A DNA stretch of 56,052 bases from Chimaeribacter coloradensis (GCF_002858715.1 NZ_PJZH01000025.1:1-56052), one strand, 5' to 3'. Shown: positions 8,958 through 20,657, numbered from the stretch's first letter. Numbers and translations: made by a program. Notes: generated by a model from the letters alone, not told the origin.

Positions 8958-10406
8958 ATGAAACAACTGAACGTCGACGTTGCCGTGATCGGCGGCGGCA
9001 CCGCCGGCCTGGGCGCTTACCGCGCCGCGAAACTTTCCACGCCGAATGTGGTGATGATCGAGGGCGGCCCGTTTGGTACTACCTGCGCGCGGGTAGGCTG
9101 TATGCCTTCCAAATTGCTGATTGCCGCGGCAGAAGCAGTACACCAGACGGAACGCGCCCACGGTTTCGGTATTCACCCGCAGGGTGAAATCGTGATCAAC
9201 GGCCGTGAAGTGATGGACCGCGTCAAACGCGAGCGCGACCGTTTCGTCGGCTTCGTGCTGGAAGGGGTGGAGAACATCCCGGCGCGTGACAAAGTCTCCG
9301 GCTATGCCCGCTTTATTGATGACAACACGCTGATGGTGGACGACCACACCCGCATCGTGGCGCAGCGCATTGTGATCGCCACCGGGTCGCGTCCGAGCTG
9401 GCCTGCCGCCTGGGATGCCCTCGGCGACCGTCTGGTGATTAACGATGACGTCTTTAACTGGGACGACCTGCCGGAGAGCGTCGCGGTGTTCGGCCCCGGC
9501 GTGATTGGGCTGGAGCTCGGCCAGGCCCTGCATCGCCTCGGCGTTGAGGTGAAGGTGTTCGGCGTGGGCGGCGGCGTCGGCCCGCTCACTGACCCGCGTG
9601 TGCGGGAGTATGCCGCCAAAGCGCTGGGCGAAGAGTTTTATCTCGACCCGGATGCCAACATCGAAATGATGCAGCGGGAAGGTGACCGCGTCTTTATCCG
9701 TTACCAGGACAAGCAGGGCAACCCGCAGGATCTGATGGTGGATTACGTGCTGGCCGCCACCGGCCGCCGCCCGAACGTGGACAAGCTGGGGCTGGAAAAC
9801 ACCTCCCTGGTGCTGGACGCGCGCGGCGTGCCGACGGCTGACCGCCTGACCATGCAGACCAGCGTGCCGCACATCTTCATCGCCGGTGACGCCAGCAACC
9901 AGTTGCCGTTGCTGCATGAAGCCAGCGATCAGGCGCGCATTGCCGGTGATAATGCCGGGGCGTTCCCGGAAGTGAACCCGGGCCTGCGCCGCAGCGCGAT
10001 CTCCGTGGTCTTCTCTGACCCGCAGATCGCGATGGTCGGTGCCACCTACCGTGAACTGAACAGCGCGCTGGGTGCCTGCGGCTGCTTCGGGATTGGTGAA
10101 GTCTCTTTCGAGAACCAGGGCCGTTCGCGCGTGATGCTGCGTAATAAAGGTGTGCTGCGCGTGTATGGCGAGCAGGGTACCGGCGTGTTCCTCGGCGCAG
10201 AGATGATGGGCCCGGACGCTGAACATCTGGCACACTTGCTGGCATGGGCGCATCAGCAGAAAATGACGGTCAACCAGATGCTGGAGATGCCGTTCTACCA
10301 CCCGGTGATCGAAGAGGGGCTGCGTACCGCCCTGCGCGATCTGCAAAGCAAACTGCGCCTCGGCAATGAGGAAGCAGAGCGTTGCCAGCGCTGCCCCGGC
10401 GAATAA
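8958..10406 (+). CDS. class I flavoprotein disulfide reductase (dihydrolipoamide dehydrogenase-like), substrate unknown
   Basis: A 482-residue FAD/NAD(P) oxidoreductase. FAD motif GGGTAGLGA (12-20), redox pair C43-ARVG-C48, NAD(P)-binding GPGVIGLELG (179-188), second FAD motif IFIAGDA (306-312) and the active-site pair H448/E453 (HPVIEE) are all present. It is thus a complete disulfide reductase. It is neither a typical glutathione reductase nor the pyruvate dehydrogenase Lpd. The extreme C-terminus has an extra CQRC (C476, C479), resembling the second dithiol of mercuric reductase or large thioredoxin reductases. It follows the OxyR-linked Prx-Grx gene, suggesting a thiol-recycling role; this is inference. 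Confidence 0.85.
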   Translation: MKQLNVDVAVIGGGTAGLGAYRAAKLSTPNVVMIEGGPFGTTCARVGCMPSKLLIAAAEAVHQTERAHGFGIHPQGEIVINGREVMDRVKRERDRFVGFVLEGVENIPARDKVSGYARFIDDNTLMVDDHTRIVAQRIVIATGSRPSWPAAWDALGDRLVINDDVFNWDDLPESVAVFGPGVIGLELGQALHRLGVEVKVFGVGGGVGPLTDPRVREYAAKALGEEFYLDPDANIEMMQREGDRVFIRYQDKQGNPQDLMVDYVLAATGRRPNVDKLGLENTSLVLDARGVPTADRLTMQTSVPHIFIAGDASNQLPLLHEASDQARIAGDNAGAFPEVNPGLRRSAISVVFSDPQIAMVGATYRELNSALGACGCFGIGEVSFENQGRSRVMLRNKGVLRVYGEQGTGVFLGAEMMGPDAEHLAHLLAWAHQQKMTVNQMLEMPFYHPVIEEGLRTALRDLQSKLRLGNEEAERCQRCPGE

Positions 10407-10542
10407 ACTGTGGGCAGTCCTTATAAAGGGCCAGGCAGGGCGGGATGAGCGGTTACGGCTATAAGCCCGGCACAGTAAAAGAAGTTATCCTGATGCCGGA
10501 AATGCTGACGTAATCACGAGACTAAGCCTCTCATAAAAAAGA

Positions 10543-10566
10543 ACCCCGCCGGTTGGCGGGGTTTTT
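10543..10566. terminator. bidirectional terminator, reductase/argH
   Basis: Stem ACCCCGCC (10543-10550) / GGCGGGGT (10555-10562) with a GGTT loop, an A-run before and a T-run after, between convergent genes. Confidence 0.9.
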
Positions 10567-10570
10567 TACT

Positions 10571-11944
10571 TTAAGCTAAGCGCTGTTTCGCCTCAGTGAT
10601 GGCGTTCGCCACCTGATGCGGCGATACGCCACCTTTGGCGTCACGCTTGTCCAGGCAGGATTGCAGCGACAGGATCGGGTAGACATCGTCGCCAATCACG
10701 CTGCTGAATGTCTGTAACGTCGCCAGCGGCAGCGCCTCCAGCGCCACGCCCTGCGCGATCGCTTCCACTACCGCCGCACCAACGATATGGTGCGCCTCAC
10801 GGAACGGAATCCCTTTTGCGACCAGGTAATCTGCCAGCTCGGTGGCGTTGGCGTAACCCTGCTCCGCCGCTTCCTGCGTGCGGGCGCGTTTGACTTTGAT
10901 GCCGTCCAGCACCAGCGCCGCCATGTTCAGGCAGTCGAACCAGGTTTCCAGCGCGTCGAACAGCCCTTCCTTGTCTTCCTGCATATCCTTGTTATAGGCC
11001 AGCGGCAGCCCTTTCATGGTCATCATCATGCCGGTCAGCGCGCCCTGTACCCGGCCGCTTTTGCCGCGGATCAGCTCCAGCGCGTCGGGGTTTTTCTTCT
11101 GTGGCATCAGTGACGAGCCGGAGGTCACGCGGTCTGACAGCTCCACAAAGCCCGCCTCGCCGGTGTTGAAGAAGATCAGGTCTTCCGCAAAGCGCGACAG
11201 GTGCACCATGCTGATGGCCGCGTTCGACAGCAGCTCCATCACGTGGTCACGGTCGGAGACGCTGTCCAGGCTGTTGCGGGTCGCGGAGGCGAAGCCGAGC
11301 CAGCCTGCCAGCTGCTCCCGGTCGATCGGGTAGGCGGTGCCGGCCAGCGCGCCGCAGCCCAGCGGGCTGACGTCCAGCCGCGTCAGAGTGTCACGCAGGC
11401 GGCTCTCATCCCGCGCCAGCATCTCAACGTAAGCCATGCACCAGTGGGCGAAGGTGACCGGCTGCGCACGTTGCAGGTGGGTGTAACCCGGCATCACTGC
11501 ATCCTGGTTCGCCTCGGCGGTGGCTACCAGCGCCTGTTGCAGGTTTTTCAGCGACAGCAGCAGCTCCGCCACCTGCGCCTTGCACCACAATTTCAGATCG
11601 GTCGCGACCTGGTCGTTACGGCTGCGGCCGGTATGCAGTTTCTTGCCGAGATCGCCGACTTTGTTGATCAGCTTCTGCTCCACCCAGCTATGGATGTCTT
11701 CCGCGTCGCTCTCAACAATGGCTTCCGGGTTAGCGCGCACCTCGTCCAGCAGAAACATCAGCGCTTCCTCCAGTCGCTGCTGCTCATCCTGCGTCAGCAC
11801 ATTGACCGTGACCAGGGCCTTCGACCAGGCGACGGAGCCGACAATATCCTGCTCGGCCAGCCGGTAATCGAAACGCAGGGAGTCATTAAGTTGTTTGAAA
11901 CGTTGGTCTGCTGCCTGGGTAAAACGCCCGCCCCAAAGTGCCAT
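10571..11944 (-). CDS. argH: argininosuccinate lyase
   Basis: ArgH performs the last step of arginine synthesis, splitting argininosuccinate into arginine and fumarate. The 457 residues equal the E. coli length. The fumarase/lyase-family signature [12 protein letters not shown] is present, as are HTGRSRNDQ and TGRSRND-linked substrate residues and the TSGSSLMP flexible loop. It is the last gene of argC-argB-argG-argH on the minus strand, 99 bases after argG. Two strong hairpins lie in that gap and could tune its expression. Confidence 0.96.
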   Translation of the reverse strand: MALWGGRFTQAADQRFKQLNDSLRFDYRLAEQDIVGSVAWSKALVTVNVLTQDEQQRLEEALMFLLDEVRANPEAIVESDAEDIHSWVEQKLINKVGDLGKKLHTGRSRNDQVATDLKLWCKAQVAELLLSLKNLQQALVATAEANQDAVMPGYTHLQRAQPVTFAHWCMAYVEMLARDESRLRDTLTRLDVSPLGCGALAGTAYPIDREQLAGWLGFASATRNSLDSVSDRDHVMELLSNAAISMVHLSRFAEDLIFFNTGEAGFVELSDRVTSGSSLMPQKKNPDALELIRGKSGRVQGALTGMMMTMKGLPLAYNKDMQEDKEGLFDALETWFDCLNMAALVLDGIKVKRARTQEAAEQGYANATELADYLVAKGIPFREAHHIVGAAVVEAIAQGVALEALPLATLQTFSSVIGDDVYPILSLQSCLDKRDAKGGVSPHQVANAITEAKQRLA

Positions 11945-11976
11945 AGTGTGCGTCCTTCTGGTTAATGCTGTTGCTG

Positions 11977-12037
11977 ACAGGGCGCGATGCCGCGCCCTGT
12001 TAAGAATAGGTGCCTGTCCGGGCCGCCGGGCGGCCCG
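11977..12037 (-). repeat. two stem-loops in the argG-argH gap
   Basis: A perfect 10-bp stem (ACAGGGCGCG 11977-11986 / CGCGCCCTGT 11991-12000) and a 7-bp GC stem (12021-12027 / 12031-12037) lie between the genes. Neither has a T-run on the minus strand, so they look like mRNA-processing or stability hairpins rather than full terminators. Confidence 0.6.
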
Positions 12038-12043
12038 TGGCGG

Positions 12044-13258
12044 TTACTGCTTTTTCGCGTTCAGCGCACGGATGCGGGAAGAGAGCGAGAACAGGCGGAT
12101 GAAGCCGCCGGCGTGGCTGTGGTCATACACTTCATCTTCACCAAAGGTCGCGAACTCTTCGGAGTAGAGGCTGTTGGCCGATTTTTTCTGGATGGCGGTC
12201 GCGGTGCCTTTGTAGAGTTTCACTACCACTTCACCGTTCACCTCTTCAGCCAGCGCTTCTGCCGCCGCCTGGATGGACTGGCGCAGCGGGGCGAACCAGC
12301 GGCCGTCATACACCACGTAGGACATCTCGTGGCCCAGCTGCTCACGCCATTTGAAGCTGTCGCGGTCCAGCACCAGCTGTTCCACGCCGCGCAGCGCGGC
12401 CATCATGATGGTGCCGCCCGGGGTTTCGTAGCAGCCGCGGGATTTAATCCCCACCAGGCGGTTTTCCACGATGTCGATCCGGCCGACACCATGTTTCACG
12501 CCCAGTTTGTTCAGCGCTTCCAGGCACTGGTACGGGCTGAGTTCCTGACCGTTTACCGCCACCACGCGGCCTTTTTCCACTTTCACGGTCACCAGCTCGG
12601 CGTCGTCCGGGGCCTCTTCCGGGTCAACTGTCCAGGCCCAGCAATCTTTGTTTGCCGCGTTCCACGGGCTTTCCAGCACGCCGCCTTCAGTGGAGATGTG
12701 CCAGGCGTTTTCGTCACGGCTGTAGATCTTCTCCAGCGACGCGGTGGTCGGGATGTCACGCTCTTTCAGGTAGGCCAGCAGCGCCTCACGGGAGCGCAGG
12801 TCCCACTCACGCCACGGGGCCACGACTTTCAGCTCCGGGGCCAGGGCGGTGTAGGTGGTTTCGAAACGCACCTGGTCGTTGCCTTTGCCGGTCGCGCCGT
12901 GGCAGAGGGCATCCGCGCCCACTTTCAGCGCCAGTTCAACCTGCGCTTTGGCAATCAGCGGGCGCGCCATCGAGGTGCCCAGCAGGTAGCTGCCTTCGTA
13001 CAGGGCGCCGGTTTGCAGCACCGGGTAGACGTAGTCTTTGATGAACGCTTCACGCAGGTCAACCACATGGCACTCAGAGGCACCGGTACGCAGCGCTTTC
13101 TGCTCAATCCCTTCCAGATCGCTGCGCTCCTGGCCGATATCGGCGACGAATGCCACCACTTCACAGTCATAGTTCTCTTTCAGCCACGGAATGATGGCTG
13201 AGGTGTCCAGACCGCCGGAGTAAGCCAGAACGATTTTCTTGATGCCTTTAGTTTGCAT
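12044..13258 (-). CDS. argG: argininosuccinate synthase
   Basis: ArgG condenses citrulline and aspartate using ATP to give argininosuccinate. The N-terminal ATP-pyrophosphatase loop AYSGGLDTS (12-20) is intact. Downstream, [13 protein letters not shown] and the ETPGGTI region carry substrate residues. At 404 residues it is the short, widespread form and not the longer roughly 447-residue form of E. coli. It sits inside the arginine cluster between argB and argH, 46 bases after argB, whereas E. coli argG is unlinked. This arrangement is known in Yersinia, Serratia and Vibrio. Confidence 0.95.
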   Translation of the reverse strand: MQTKGIKKIVLAYSGGLDTSAIIPWLKENYDCEVVAFVADIGQERSDLEGIEQKALRTGASECHVVDLREAFIKDYVYPVLQTGALYEGSYLLGTSMARPLIAKAQVELALKVGADALCHGATGKGNDQVRFETTYTALAPELKVVAPWREWDLRSREALLAYLKERDIPTTASLEKIYSRDENAWHISTEGGVLESPWNAANKDCWAWTVDPEEAPDDAELVTVKVEKGRVVAVNGQELSPYQCLEALNKLGVKHGVGRIDIVENRLVGIKSRGCYETPGGTIMMAALRGVEQLVLDRDSFKWREQLGHEMSYVVYDGRWFAPLRQSIQAAAEALAEEVNGEVVVKLYKGTATAIQKKSANSLYSEEFATFGEDEVYDHSHAGGFIRLFSLSSRIRALNAKKQ

Positions 13259-13304
13259 GATGATGTCCTTGATACAGATTCAGTAAATTCAGTAAAACCG
13301 GGCG

Positions 13305-14081
13305 TTACGCCAGGATGCGTGTGCCGATGGCCACGCCGTTAAACAGTGCAGGTAACTTCTCTGCGTTGCGCCAGCTGGCGATATCCACCGGGCGGCCGAG
13401 GGTGCGGGCGGCGTCCAGCGCGGCGTTGACTTTCACGACCATGCCGTCGGTGATGATGCCCTGCGCGATCAGCTGCTCCGCTTTTTCAGCAGTCATCTCC
13501 GCGATGCGCTGGCCTTTGCCGTCCAGGATGCCGCTGACGTCGGAGAGCAGGATCAGGTCTGCGCCCAGGGTTTCTGCCAGTGCCGTCGCGGCCTGGTCGG
13601 CGTTGACGTTCATCAGCGCGCCGCCGGCGGTGATGCCGATGGAGCTGACGATCGGCAGGTAGCCTGCGCCCAGCAGGGTGTTCAGCAGGGACGCGTCACC
13701 GGGGGAGGCCTTGCCGACGTGGCCCAGTTCCTCATCAAACGGTTCCACCGTGACGGTGTTGCCGTCGGCCAGGCTCAGGCCCACGGCGTTCAGGTTGTTT
13801 TTCACCGCCCAGGCCAGCAGGGTTTTGTTGGCGGTGCCCGCCAGCGCCCCGGTGATGATGTCGATCTGGTCGGCGGGGGTGACGCGCAGGCCCTGCTTTT
13901 TCACCACCGGCAGCGAGAGCTTTCTCATCAGCTCGTCCACCAGGAAACCGCCGCCATGAACAATGATCAGCGGGCGCTGGTGTTCCTGACGGTAAGCCAC
14001 CAGTGCGCCGAACAGGCGCTCCAGCGCCTCTTCACTGTCAAGCAGCACGCCGCCCAGTTTGATAATTAACGGATTCATCAT
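13305..14081 (-). CDS. argB: N-acetylglutamate kinase
   Basis: ArgB phosphorylates N-acetylglutamate, the second step of the acetylated arginine route. The 258-residue protein has the N-terminal KLGGVLLD, the nucleotide and substrate loops [12 protein letters not shown] and NVNADQAA, and a C-terminal GTRI. The start at 14081 (MMNPLIIK) matches E. coli; a GTGAGG ribosome site precedes it. An in-frame GTG at 14087 lies too close to that site, and the ATG at 14078 is possible. It is second in argCBGH, 71 bases after argC. Confidence 0.95.
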   Translation of the reverse strand: MMNPLIIKLGGVLLDSEEALERLFGALVAYRQEHQRPLIIVHGGGFLVDELMRKLSLPVVKKQGLRVTPADQIDIITGALAGTANKTLLAWAVKNNLNAVGLSLADGNTVTVEPFDEELGHVGKASPGDASLLNTLLGAGYLPIVSSIGITAGGALMNVNADQAATALAETLGADLILLSDVSGILDGKGQRIAEMTAEKAEQLIAQGIITDGMVVKVNAALDAARTLGRPVDIASWRNAEKLPALFNGVAIGTRILA

Positions 14082-14152
14082 GTTCACGCCTCACCCTGTT
14101 GAAATCTTGACTCAAATGTTAACAGGCGCCGCCCTCCGGCCGCGCCGGCGAA

Positions 14153-15157
14153 TTACAGCAGCGACTGGGTTTCCGGGAACCCGAAGCGCAGGTTCATGCA
14201 CTGCACCGCCTGCGCGGACGCCCCTTTCAGCAGGTTGTCCTCGGTGGCGACCACAATCAGGTGCTCGCCCTGCACGGCAAACCCGATGTCGCAGAACGGC
14301 AGGCCAACCACATCCTTCAGCGCCGGCACCCCCTCTTTGTAGAGGCGCACCAGCGGCTTGTCGTGGTAGGCGTTGTGGAACGCTTCCGCCACGTCCTGCG
14401 CCGTCACGCCCGCGTTCAGGCGGCAGGTGATGGTCTCCAGAATGCCGCGCGGGAAGTTCGCCAGGTGCGGGGTGAAGATCACCGGCGTCCCCAGGTGGGC
14501 GACAATCTCAGGGTGGTGGCGATGGTTAAAGATGCCGTAAGGCTGCAGGCTGACTTCGCAGACGCTGCTTTTCAGGCTGGCCTTGCGCCCCGCCCCGCTG
14601 ACGCCGCTGGTGGCGTTGATCACCGGCCACTGGGCAGTGTTCAGCAGGTTATTGTCGAGCAGCGGCTTCAGCGCCAGCTGGGCCGCCGTCGGGTAGCAGC
14701 CCGGCACGGCGATCAGTTGCGCGTCGGCCAGGGCGCCGGCCTGCCATTCGGCCAGCCCGTAGACCGCTTTTTCCAGCCATTCCGGGTGCTGGTGCTCAAA
14801 GCCGTAGAAATCGGTGTAGAAGGCGGCGTCACGCACCCGGAACGCGCCGGAGAGGTCAAACACCACGCAACCGGCTGCCAGAAACTGCGGGGCCAGATCG
14901 TGGCTGACGGCATGGGCCGTTGCGAGGAACACCACATCAACGCCTTTGGCGGCCTCTGCCACGTTGTCCAGCGGCAGCACCGGCAGATCGATAATCCCTT
15001 TCAGCTGGGGATGCAGCTCGGCGAGCCGCTTTCCTGCATCTGCACTTTGCGCTGAAACCATCAAACCGGTTATGTTCATATGCGGGTGACGATTCAGGTA
15101 GGTCGCAAGTTCTGCACCGGCATAGCCGCTGGCGCCAACGATCAGCGTGTTCAACAT
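14153..15157 (-). CDS. argC: N-acetyl-gamma-glutamyl-phosphate reductase
   Basis: ArgC reduces acetylglutamyl phosphate to the semialdehyde with NADPH. The 334 residues match the E. coli length. The NADP-binding [10 protein letters not shown] (8-17) lies at the N-terminus and the catalytic cysteine is in [11 protein letters not shown] (about C154). The C-terminal [13 protein letters not shown] is also conserved. It is the first gene of argCBGH and is divergent from argE across two ARG boxes, so it should be repressed by ArgR with arginine. Confidence 0.97.
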   Translation of the reverse strand: MLNTLIVGASGYAGAELATYLNRHPHMNITGLMVSAQSADAGKRLAELHPQLKGIIDLPVLPLDNVAEAAKGVDVVFLATAHAVSHDLAPQFLAAGCVVFDLSGAFRVRDAAFYTDFYGFEHQHPEWLEKAVYGLAEWQAGALADAQLIAVPGCYPTAAQLALKPLLDNNLLNTAQWPVINATSGVSGAGRKASLKSSVCEVSLQPYGIFNHRHHPEIVAHLGTPVIFTPHLANFPRGILETITCRLNAGVTAQDVAEAFHNAYHDKPLVRLYKEGVPALKDVVGLPFCDIGFAVQGEHLIVVATEDNLLKGASAQAVQCMNLRFGFPETQSLL

Positions 15158-15306
15158 GGGTTCCGCTCACCTTCTTAGTGGATGACTGACGCGCACGTCA
15201 GGCGTGACAGGTACCGGGCTTATCAGCGTGCATCGCCGTTCACCCACCGGGCTGAGCAGTTCGTTTTTCAACCAGGGCCGTTACCGGTTTCCTTCTGCTC
15301 TGCCTT

Positions 15307-15345
15307 ACTGTATTTTTATTCAAAATAAATGCATGAATATTGATA
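15307..15345. promoter_or_regulatory. paired ARG boxes (ArgR operator) between argC and argE
   Basis: Two imperfect copies of the ARG box core TGAATwwwwATTCA are visible: TGTATTTTTATTCA (15309-15322, 13 of 14) and TGCATGAATATTGA (15330-15343, 12 of 14). The 18-base boxes are 3 bases apart, the standard spacing for an ArgR hexamer. They lie close to the argE start and should control both divergent transcripts. Confidence 0.88.
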
Positions 15346-15370
15346 CTATCCTAACTAAGGGCTGTCAACA

Positions 15371-16522
15371 GTGAAGATGAAATTACCTCCTTTTATTGAG
15401 CTATACCGGGCGCTGATCGCCACGCCTTCCATCAGTGCCACCGACAGCGCGCTCGACCAGAGTAATGAAGGATTAATCACTCTGCTCGCCGGCTGGTTCC
15501 GCGATCTCGGCTTCGAGGTTGAGATCCAGCCGGTGCCGGATACCCGCAATAAATTCAATATGTTGGCCAGTATCGGCAGCGGCAGCGGCGGCCTGTTGCT
15601 GGCCGGGCATACGGACACCGTCCCCTTTGATGACGGCCGCTGGACGCGCGACCCGTTTACGCTGACGGAGCATGAGAACCGCCTCTATGGGCTGGGCACC
15701 GCAGACATGAAAGGGTTCTTCGCTTTTATCCTCGATGCGCTGCGTGACATCGATGCCACAAAACTGAATAAGCCGCTCTATATTCTGGCGACGGCGGATG
15801 AAGAGACGTCGATGGCCGGGGCCAGCTATTTTGCCCGCTCCACCACCCTGCGGCCGGACTGCGCCATCATCGGCGAACCGACCTCGCTGAAGCCGGTGCG
15901 GGCGCACAAAGGGCATATGTCGAACGCCATCCGCATCGAGGGGCAGTCGGGCCACTCCAGCGATCCGTCACGCGGCGTGAATGCGATTGAGCTGATGCAC
16001 GAGTCGATCACCCAGTTGATGGGGCTGCGCAACTCGCTGAAAGAGCGTTTCCACCATGACGGCTTCGTCATCCCCTACCCGACCATGAACTTTGGCGCTA
16101 TCCACGGCGGCGATGCCTCCAACCGCATCTGCGCCTGCTGTGAGCTGCATATGGACATCCGCCCGCTGCCGGGGCTGACGCTCTCTGACCTGAATGAGAT
16201 GCTGAACCTGGCGCTGGAGCCGGTCAGCAAACGCTGGCCGGGGCGCGTGACCGTGACGGAGCTGCACCCGCCGGTGCCCGGCTATGAATGCCCGGCGGAT
16301 CACCGCCTGGTGCAGGTGGTGGAGAAGCTGCTCGGCACCAAAACCGAGATTGTGAACTACTGTACGGAAGCGCCGTTTATTCAGCAGCTCTGCCCGACGC
16401 TGGTGCTCGGCCCCGGCTCTATTGAGCAGGCGCACCAGCCGGACGAATACCTCGATACCGCCTTTATCCAGCCGACGCGGGCGCTGATTACCCAGGTAGT
16501 GCACCACTTCTGCCACGCCTGA
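15371..16522 (+). CDS. argE: acetylornithine deacetylase
   Basis: ArgE removes acetate from N-acetylornithine, giving ornithine. It is a 383-residue M20-family metallohydrolase. Metal ligands are visible at H80 and the D112 bridge ([14 protein letters not shown]); the catalytic base pair is E144-E145 (DEETS), with a C-terminal His in the HQPDE region. The lid and dimerisation domain includes [18 protein letters not shown]. It is transcribed alone, divergent from argC. Confidence 0.97.
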   Translation: MKMKLPPFIELYRALIATPSISATDSALDQSNEGLITLLAGWFRDLGFEVEIQPVPDTRNKFNMLASIGSGSGGLLLAGHTDTVPFDDGRWTRDPFTLTEHENRLYGLGTADMKGFFAFILDALRDIDATKLNKPLYILATADEETSMAGASYFARSTTLRPDCAIIGEPTSLKPVRAHKGHMSNAIRIEGQSGHSSDPSRGVNAIELMHESITQLMGLRNSLKERFHHDGFVIPYPTMNFGAIHGGDASNRICACCELHMDIRPLPGLTLSDLNEMLNLALEPVSKRWPGRVTVTELHPPVPGYECPADHRLVQVVEKLLGTKTEIVNYCTEAPFIQQLCPTLVLGPGSIEQAHQPDEYLDTAFIQPTRALITQVVHHFCHA

Positions 16523-16761
16523 CGTCTGACCGGGCGCGGAAGACCATGCGCGCCCGCAATTAGCGGGGCTGATACACCACGCCCTGTAATTAAATTTCAG
16601 CGGTTACGGCGTTTTAGCAGTAAGAAAATCACCGTTTTTGCGGTACATATAGAGTGACGGGCCGTGAGGCCGGGAAGACGATGCATTAACAGGGCAACCA
16701 TGCCTTTCGGGTGAAAGTTATTTACAAAACATAAAATCACAAGAGAAACAGGTCAGGGTCT

Positions 16762-19398
16762 ATGAACGAACAATATTCTGCAATGCGTAGTAATGTCAGT
16801 ATGCTCGGCAAGCTGCTCGGTGAGACCATCAAAGAGACACTGGGTGAGCACATTTTGGATCGTGTGGAAACTATCCGTAAATTATCGAAATCCTCCCGCG
16901 CCGGAAATGAGGCGGATCGCCAGCAACTGCTTTCCACACTGCAAAACCTGTCAAATGAGGAGCTACTGCCGGTTGCCCGGGCGTTCAGCCAGTTTCTCAA
17001 CCTGACCAACACCGCCGAGCAGTACCACAGCATCTCGCCGAACGGCGAAGCGGCCAGCAACCCGGAAGCGCTGGCGCACCTGATCGCCCGCCTGAAAGAG
17101 AACAAGGTGACGGACGTCCAGCTGCGGGACTCGGTGGATAATCTCTCGATTGAACTGGTACTGACCGCCCACCCGACGGAAATCACCCGCCGCACCCTGA
17201 TTCATAAAATGGTGGAGGTGAATACCTGCCTCAGCCAGCTCGACCATAACGACCTCGCCGACTACGAACGCAATAAAATCATGCGCCGCCTGCGCCAATT
17301 GATCGCCCAGTCCTGGCACACGGACGAGATCCGTAAACACCGCCCGTCACCGATTGATGAAGCCAAATGGGGCTTTGCCGTGGTGGAAAACAGCCTGTGG
17401 GAAGGGGTGCCCGCTTTCCTGCGTGAGCTGAATGAGCAGCTGGAAAACGCCATCGATTACCGCCTGCCGGTGGACGCCACGCCGATCCGCTTTACCTCCT
17501 GGATGGGCGGCGACCGTGACGGCAACCCGAACGTCACCGCCGAGATCACCCGCCGCGCCCTGCTGCTGAGCCGCTGGAAAGCCACTGACCTGTTCCTGCG
17601 CGACATCGCGGTGCTGGTCTCCGAGCTGTCGATGTCCGAATGTACGCCGGAACTGCGCGCCCGCGCCGGGGGCGACGAGGTGCTGGAGCCATACCGTGAA
17701 ATCATCAAGGGTGTGCGCAGCCAGCTGACCAAAACCCAGGCCTGGCTGGAAGCGAAGCTGAAAGGCGAGCACGCCGTGCGCCCGGACGACCTGCTGGTGC
17801 AGAATGACCAGCTCTGGGAGCCGCTCTACGCCTGCTATGAATCCTTACAGGCGTGCGGCATGGGCATCATCGCCAATGGCCAACTGCTCGATACGCTGCG
17901 CCGCATCCGCTGTTTCGGCGTGCCGCTGGTGCGCATCGATCTCCGCCAGGAGAGCAGCCGCCACACCGAAGCGATCGCCGAGATCACCCGCTATCTGGGG
18001 CTGGGCGACTACGAAAGCTGGTCAGAGTCTGACAAGCAGGCGTTCCTGATCCGCGAACTTAACTCCAAGCGCCCGCTGGTACCGCGCAGCTGGGAACCGA
18101 GCGACGAAACCCGCGAGGTGCTCGACACCTGCAAAGTGGCCGCAGAAGCGCCGGAAGGCTCCATCGCCGCCTATGTGATCTCAATGGCGCGCACGCCGTC
18201 TGACGTGCTGGCGGTGCATCTGCTGCTGAAAGAGGCGGGCTGCCCGTTCCCGATGCCGGTCGCCCCGCTGTTTGAAACGCTGGATGACCTCAACAACGCC
18301 GACTCAGTGATGACCCAGCTGCTGAACATCGACTGGTATCGCGGCTATATCCAGGGCAAGCAGATGGTGATGATCGGCTATTCCGACTCCGCGAAAGATG
18401 CGGGCGTGATGGCCGCCTCCTGGGCGCAGTACCGCGCGCAGGACGCGCTGATCAAAACCTGCGAGAAGTCCGGCGTGGCGCTGACGCTGTTCCACGGGCG
18501 CGGCGGCTCCATCGGCCGCGGCGGCGCACCGGCCCATGCAGCGCTGCTCTCCCAGCCGCCGGGCAGCCTGAAAGGCGGCCTGCGCGTCACCGAACAGGGC
18601 GAGATGATCCGCTTCAAGTTCGGCCTGCCGGAAGTCACCATCAGCAGCCTGGCGCTCTACACCGGCGCAATCCTTGAGGCGAACCTGCTGCCGCCGCCGG
18701 AACCGAAACCGGAGTGGCGCCGCATCATGGACCTGCTCTCGGACGTCTCCTGCACCATGTACCGTGGCTACGTGCGCGAAAACCCGGACTTCGTGCCCTA
18801 CTTCCGCGCGGCGACGCCGGAGCTGGAGCTGGGCAAGCTGCCGCTGGGCTCCCGCCCGGCCAAACGCCGCCCCAATGGCGGTGTGGAGTCCCTGCGTGCC
18901 ATCCCGTGGATCTTCGCCTGGACACAGAACCGCCTGATGCTGCCGGCCTGGCTGGGTGCCGGTGCTGCGCTGCAAAAAGCGGTGGAGGAAGGGAACCAGG
19001 ACGAGCTGGAGACCATGTGCCGTGACTGGCCGTTCTTCTCTACCCGCATCGGGATGCTGGAGATGGTCTACGCCAAGGCGGATCTCTGGCTGGCCGAGTA
19101 TTACGACCAGCGGCTGGTGGACAAAACGCTGTGGCCGCTGGGCAAACAGCTGCGCGATCAGCTCGCCAGCGACATCAACGTGGTGCTGCGGATTGCCAAT
19201 GACGATCACCTGATGGCCGACCTGCCGTGGATCGCGGAGTCCATCGCCCTGCGTAACGTCTACACCGACCCGCTGAACGTGTTGCAGGCCGAGTTGCTGC
19301 ACCGCTCACGCCAGCAAACCGAGGCAGACCCGCAGGTAGAACAGGCGCTGATGGTCACCATCGCCGGCGTCGCCGCCGGGATGCGCAACACCGGTTAA
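16762..19398 (+). CDS. ppc: phosphoenolpyruvate carboxylase
   Basis: Ppc carboxylates phosphoenolpyruvate to oxaloacetate, refilling the TCA cycle and supplying aspartate for the nearby methionine and arginine routes. The 878 residues are close to the E. coli 883. The catalytic H137 is in VLTAHPTE, the glycine-rich loop [12 protein letters not shown] is near 577-588, and the C-terminal MRNTG is conserved. The 239-base leader holds no other gene. In E. coli ppc lies between frwD/yijP and argE, so the argE-ppc link is conserved. A strong terminator follows. Confidence 0.97.
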   Translation: MNEQYSAMRSNVSMLGKLLGETIKETLGEHILDRVETIRKLSKSSRAGNEADRQQLLSTLQNLSNEELLPVARAFSQFLNLTNTAEQYHSISPNGEAASNPEALAHLIARLKENKVTDVQLRDSVDNLSIELVLTAHPTEITRRTLIHKMVEVNTCLSQLDHNDLADYERNKIMRRLRQLIAQSWHTDEIRKHRPSPIDEAKWGFAVVENSLWEGVPAFLRELNEQLENAIDYRLPVDATPIRFTSWMGGDRDGNPNVTAEITRRALLLSRWKATDLFLRDIAVLVSELSMSECTPELRARAGGDEVLEPYREIIKGVRSQLTKTQAWLEAKLKGEHAVRPDDLLVQNDQLWEPLYACYESLQACGMGIIANGQLLDTLRRIRCFGVPLVRIDLRQESSRHTEAIAEITRYLGLGDYESWSESDKQAFLIRELNSKRPLVPRSWEPSDETREVLDTCKVAAEAPEGSIAAYVISMARTPSDVLAVHLLLKEAGCPFPMPVAPLFETLDDLNNADSVMTQLLNIDWYRGYIQGKQMVMIGYSDSAKDAGVMAASWAQYRAQDALIKTCEKSGVALTLFHGRGGSIGRGGAPAHAALLSQPPGSLKGGLRVTEQGEMIRFKFGLPEVTISSLALYTGAILEANLLPPPEPKPEWRRIMDLLSDVSCTMYRGYVRENPDFVPYFRAATPELELGKLPLGSRPAKRRPNGGVESLRAIPWIFAWTQNRLMLPAWLGAGAALQKAVEEGNQDELETMCRDWPFFSTRIGMLEMVYAKADLWLAEYYDQRLVDKTLWPLGKQLRDQLASDINVVLRIANDDHLMADLPWIAESIALRNVYTDPLNVLQAELLHRSRQQTEADPQVEQALMVTIAGVAAGMRNTG

Positions 19399-19416
19399 CC
19401 GGCAAAACCAACGCAC

Positions 19417-19442
19417 AAGGGCACCCGCGGGTGCCCTTTTTT
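19417..19442 (+). terminator. rho-independent terminator of ppc
   Basis: Perfect palindrome of 22 bases centred on CCGCGG (19417-19438), continuing into a T-run. Confidence 0.9.
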
Positions 19443-19472
19443 ATGGCGATCGTTTTAGCGCGGGAAAGGCAT

Positions 19473-19495
19473 AAAAAAGGCCGCTTCAGCGGCCT
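19473..19495 (-). terminator. rho-independent terminator of metF
   Basis: Stem AGGCCGC (19478-19484) / GCGGCCT (19489-19495) with a TTCA loop; on the minus strand it ends in a T-run (19473-19478), 15 bases past the metF stop. Confidence 0.9.
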
Positions 19496-19509
19496 GACAG
19501 GAAAAGGGA

Positions 19510-20421
<912 letters not shown>

Positions 20422-20492
20422 CTACCTCATCAGTCACAGCATTGTTTTTATGAAGACGTTTTTATGGGCACATCCCATTTGCTTAGTTTGTT

Positions 20493-20524
20493 AAGCGTCT
20501 AGACGTCTAAACGTTTAGATAGAA
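20493..20524. promoter_or_regulatory. four tandem met boxes (MetJ operator) of metF
   Basis: Consecutive 8-base units AAGCGTCT, AGACGTCT, AAACGTTT and AGATAGAA. The second is a perfect copy of the met box AGACGTCT, the first and third have two mismatches, the last is weaker. MetJ dimers bind such arrays cooperatively. The array lies upstream of metF, downstream of metL. Confidence 0.9.
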
Positions 20525-20632
20525 AATGACGGAGATTGGTTAAAGAGTCAACAGAAAATTATTTGCCTACGGTGAGTAATCTTCACGCACTCAGAGGAAA
20601 ATTCAAGCAGGAAAAAGGGGCGGGTAAGAGAC

Positions 20633-20657
20633 GCCTTCTGCCGGGGCGGCAGAAGGC
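20633..20657 (-). terminator. hairpin after metL, probable terminator
   Basis: Perfect 10-bp stem GCCTTCTGCC / GGCAGAAGGC with a GGGGC loop, 11 bases past the metL stop. The T-run is not adjacent (a short one lies about 20 bases further), so it may be a partial or rho-assisted terminator. Confidence 0.55.

Noticed and set aside
8910-10346. 478-codon frame on the minus strand opposite the disulfide reductase
   Set aside because: Shadow frame; the plus-strand protein carries every expected cofactor and active-site motif.
18304-19302. 332-codon frame on the minus strand opposite ppc
   Set aside because: Antisense shadow of ppc with low-complexity His/Gln/Arg-rich content and no family likeness.
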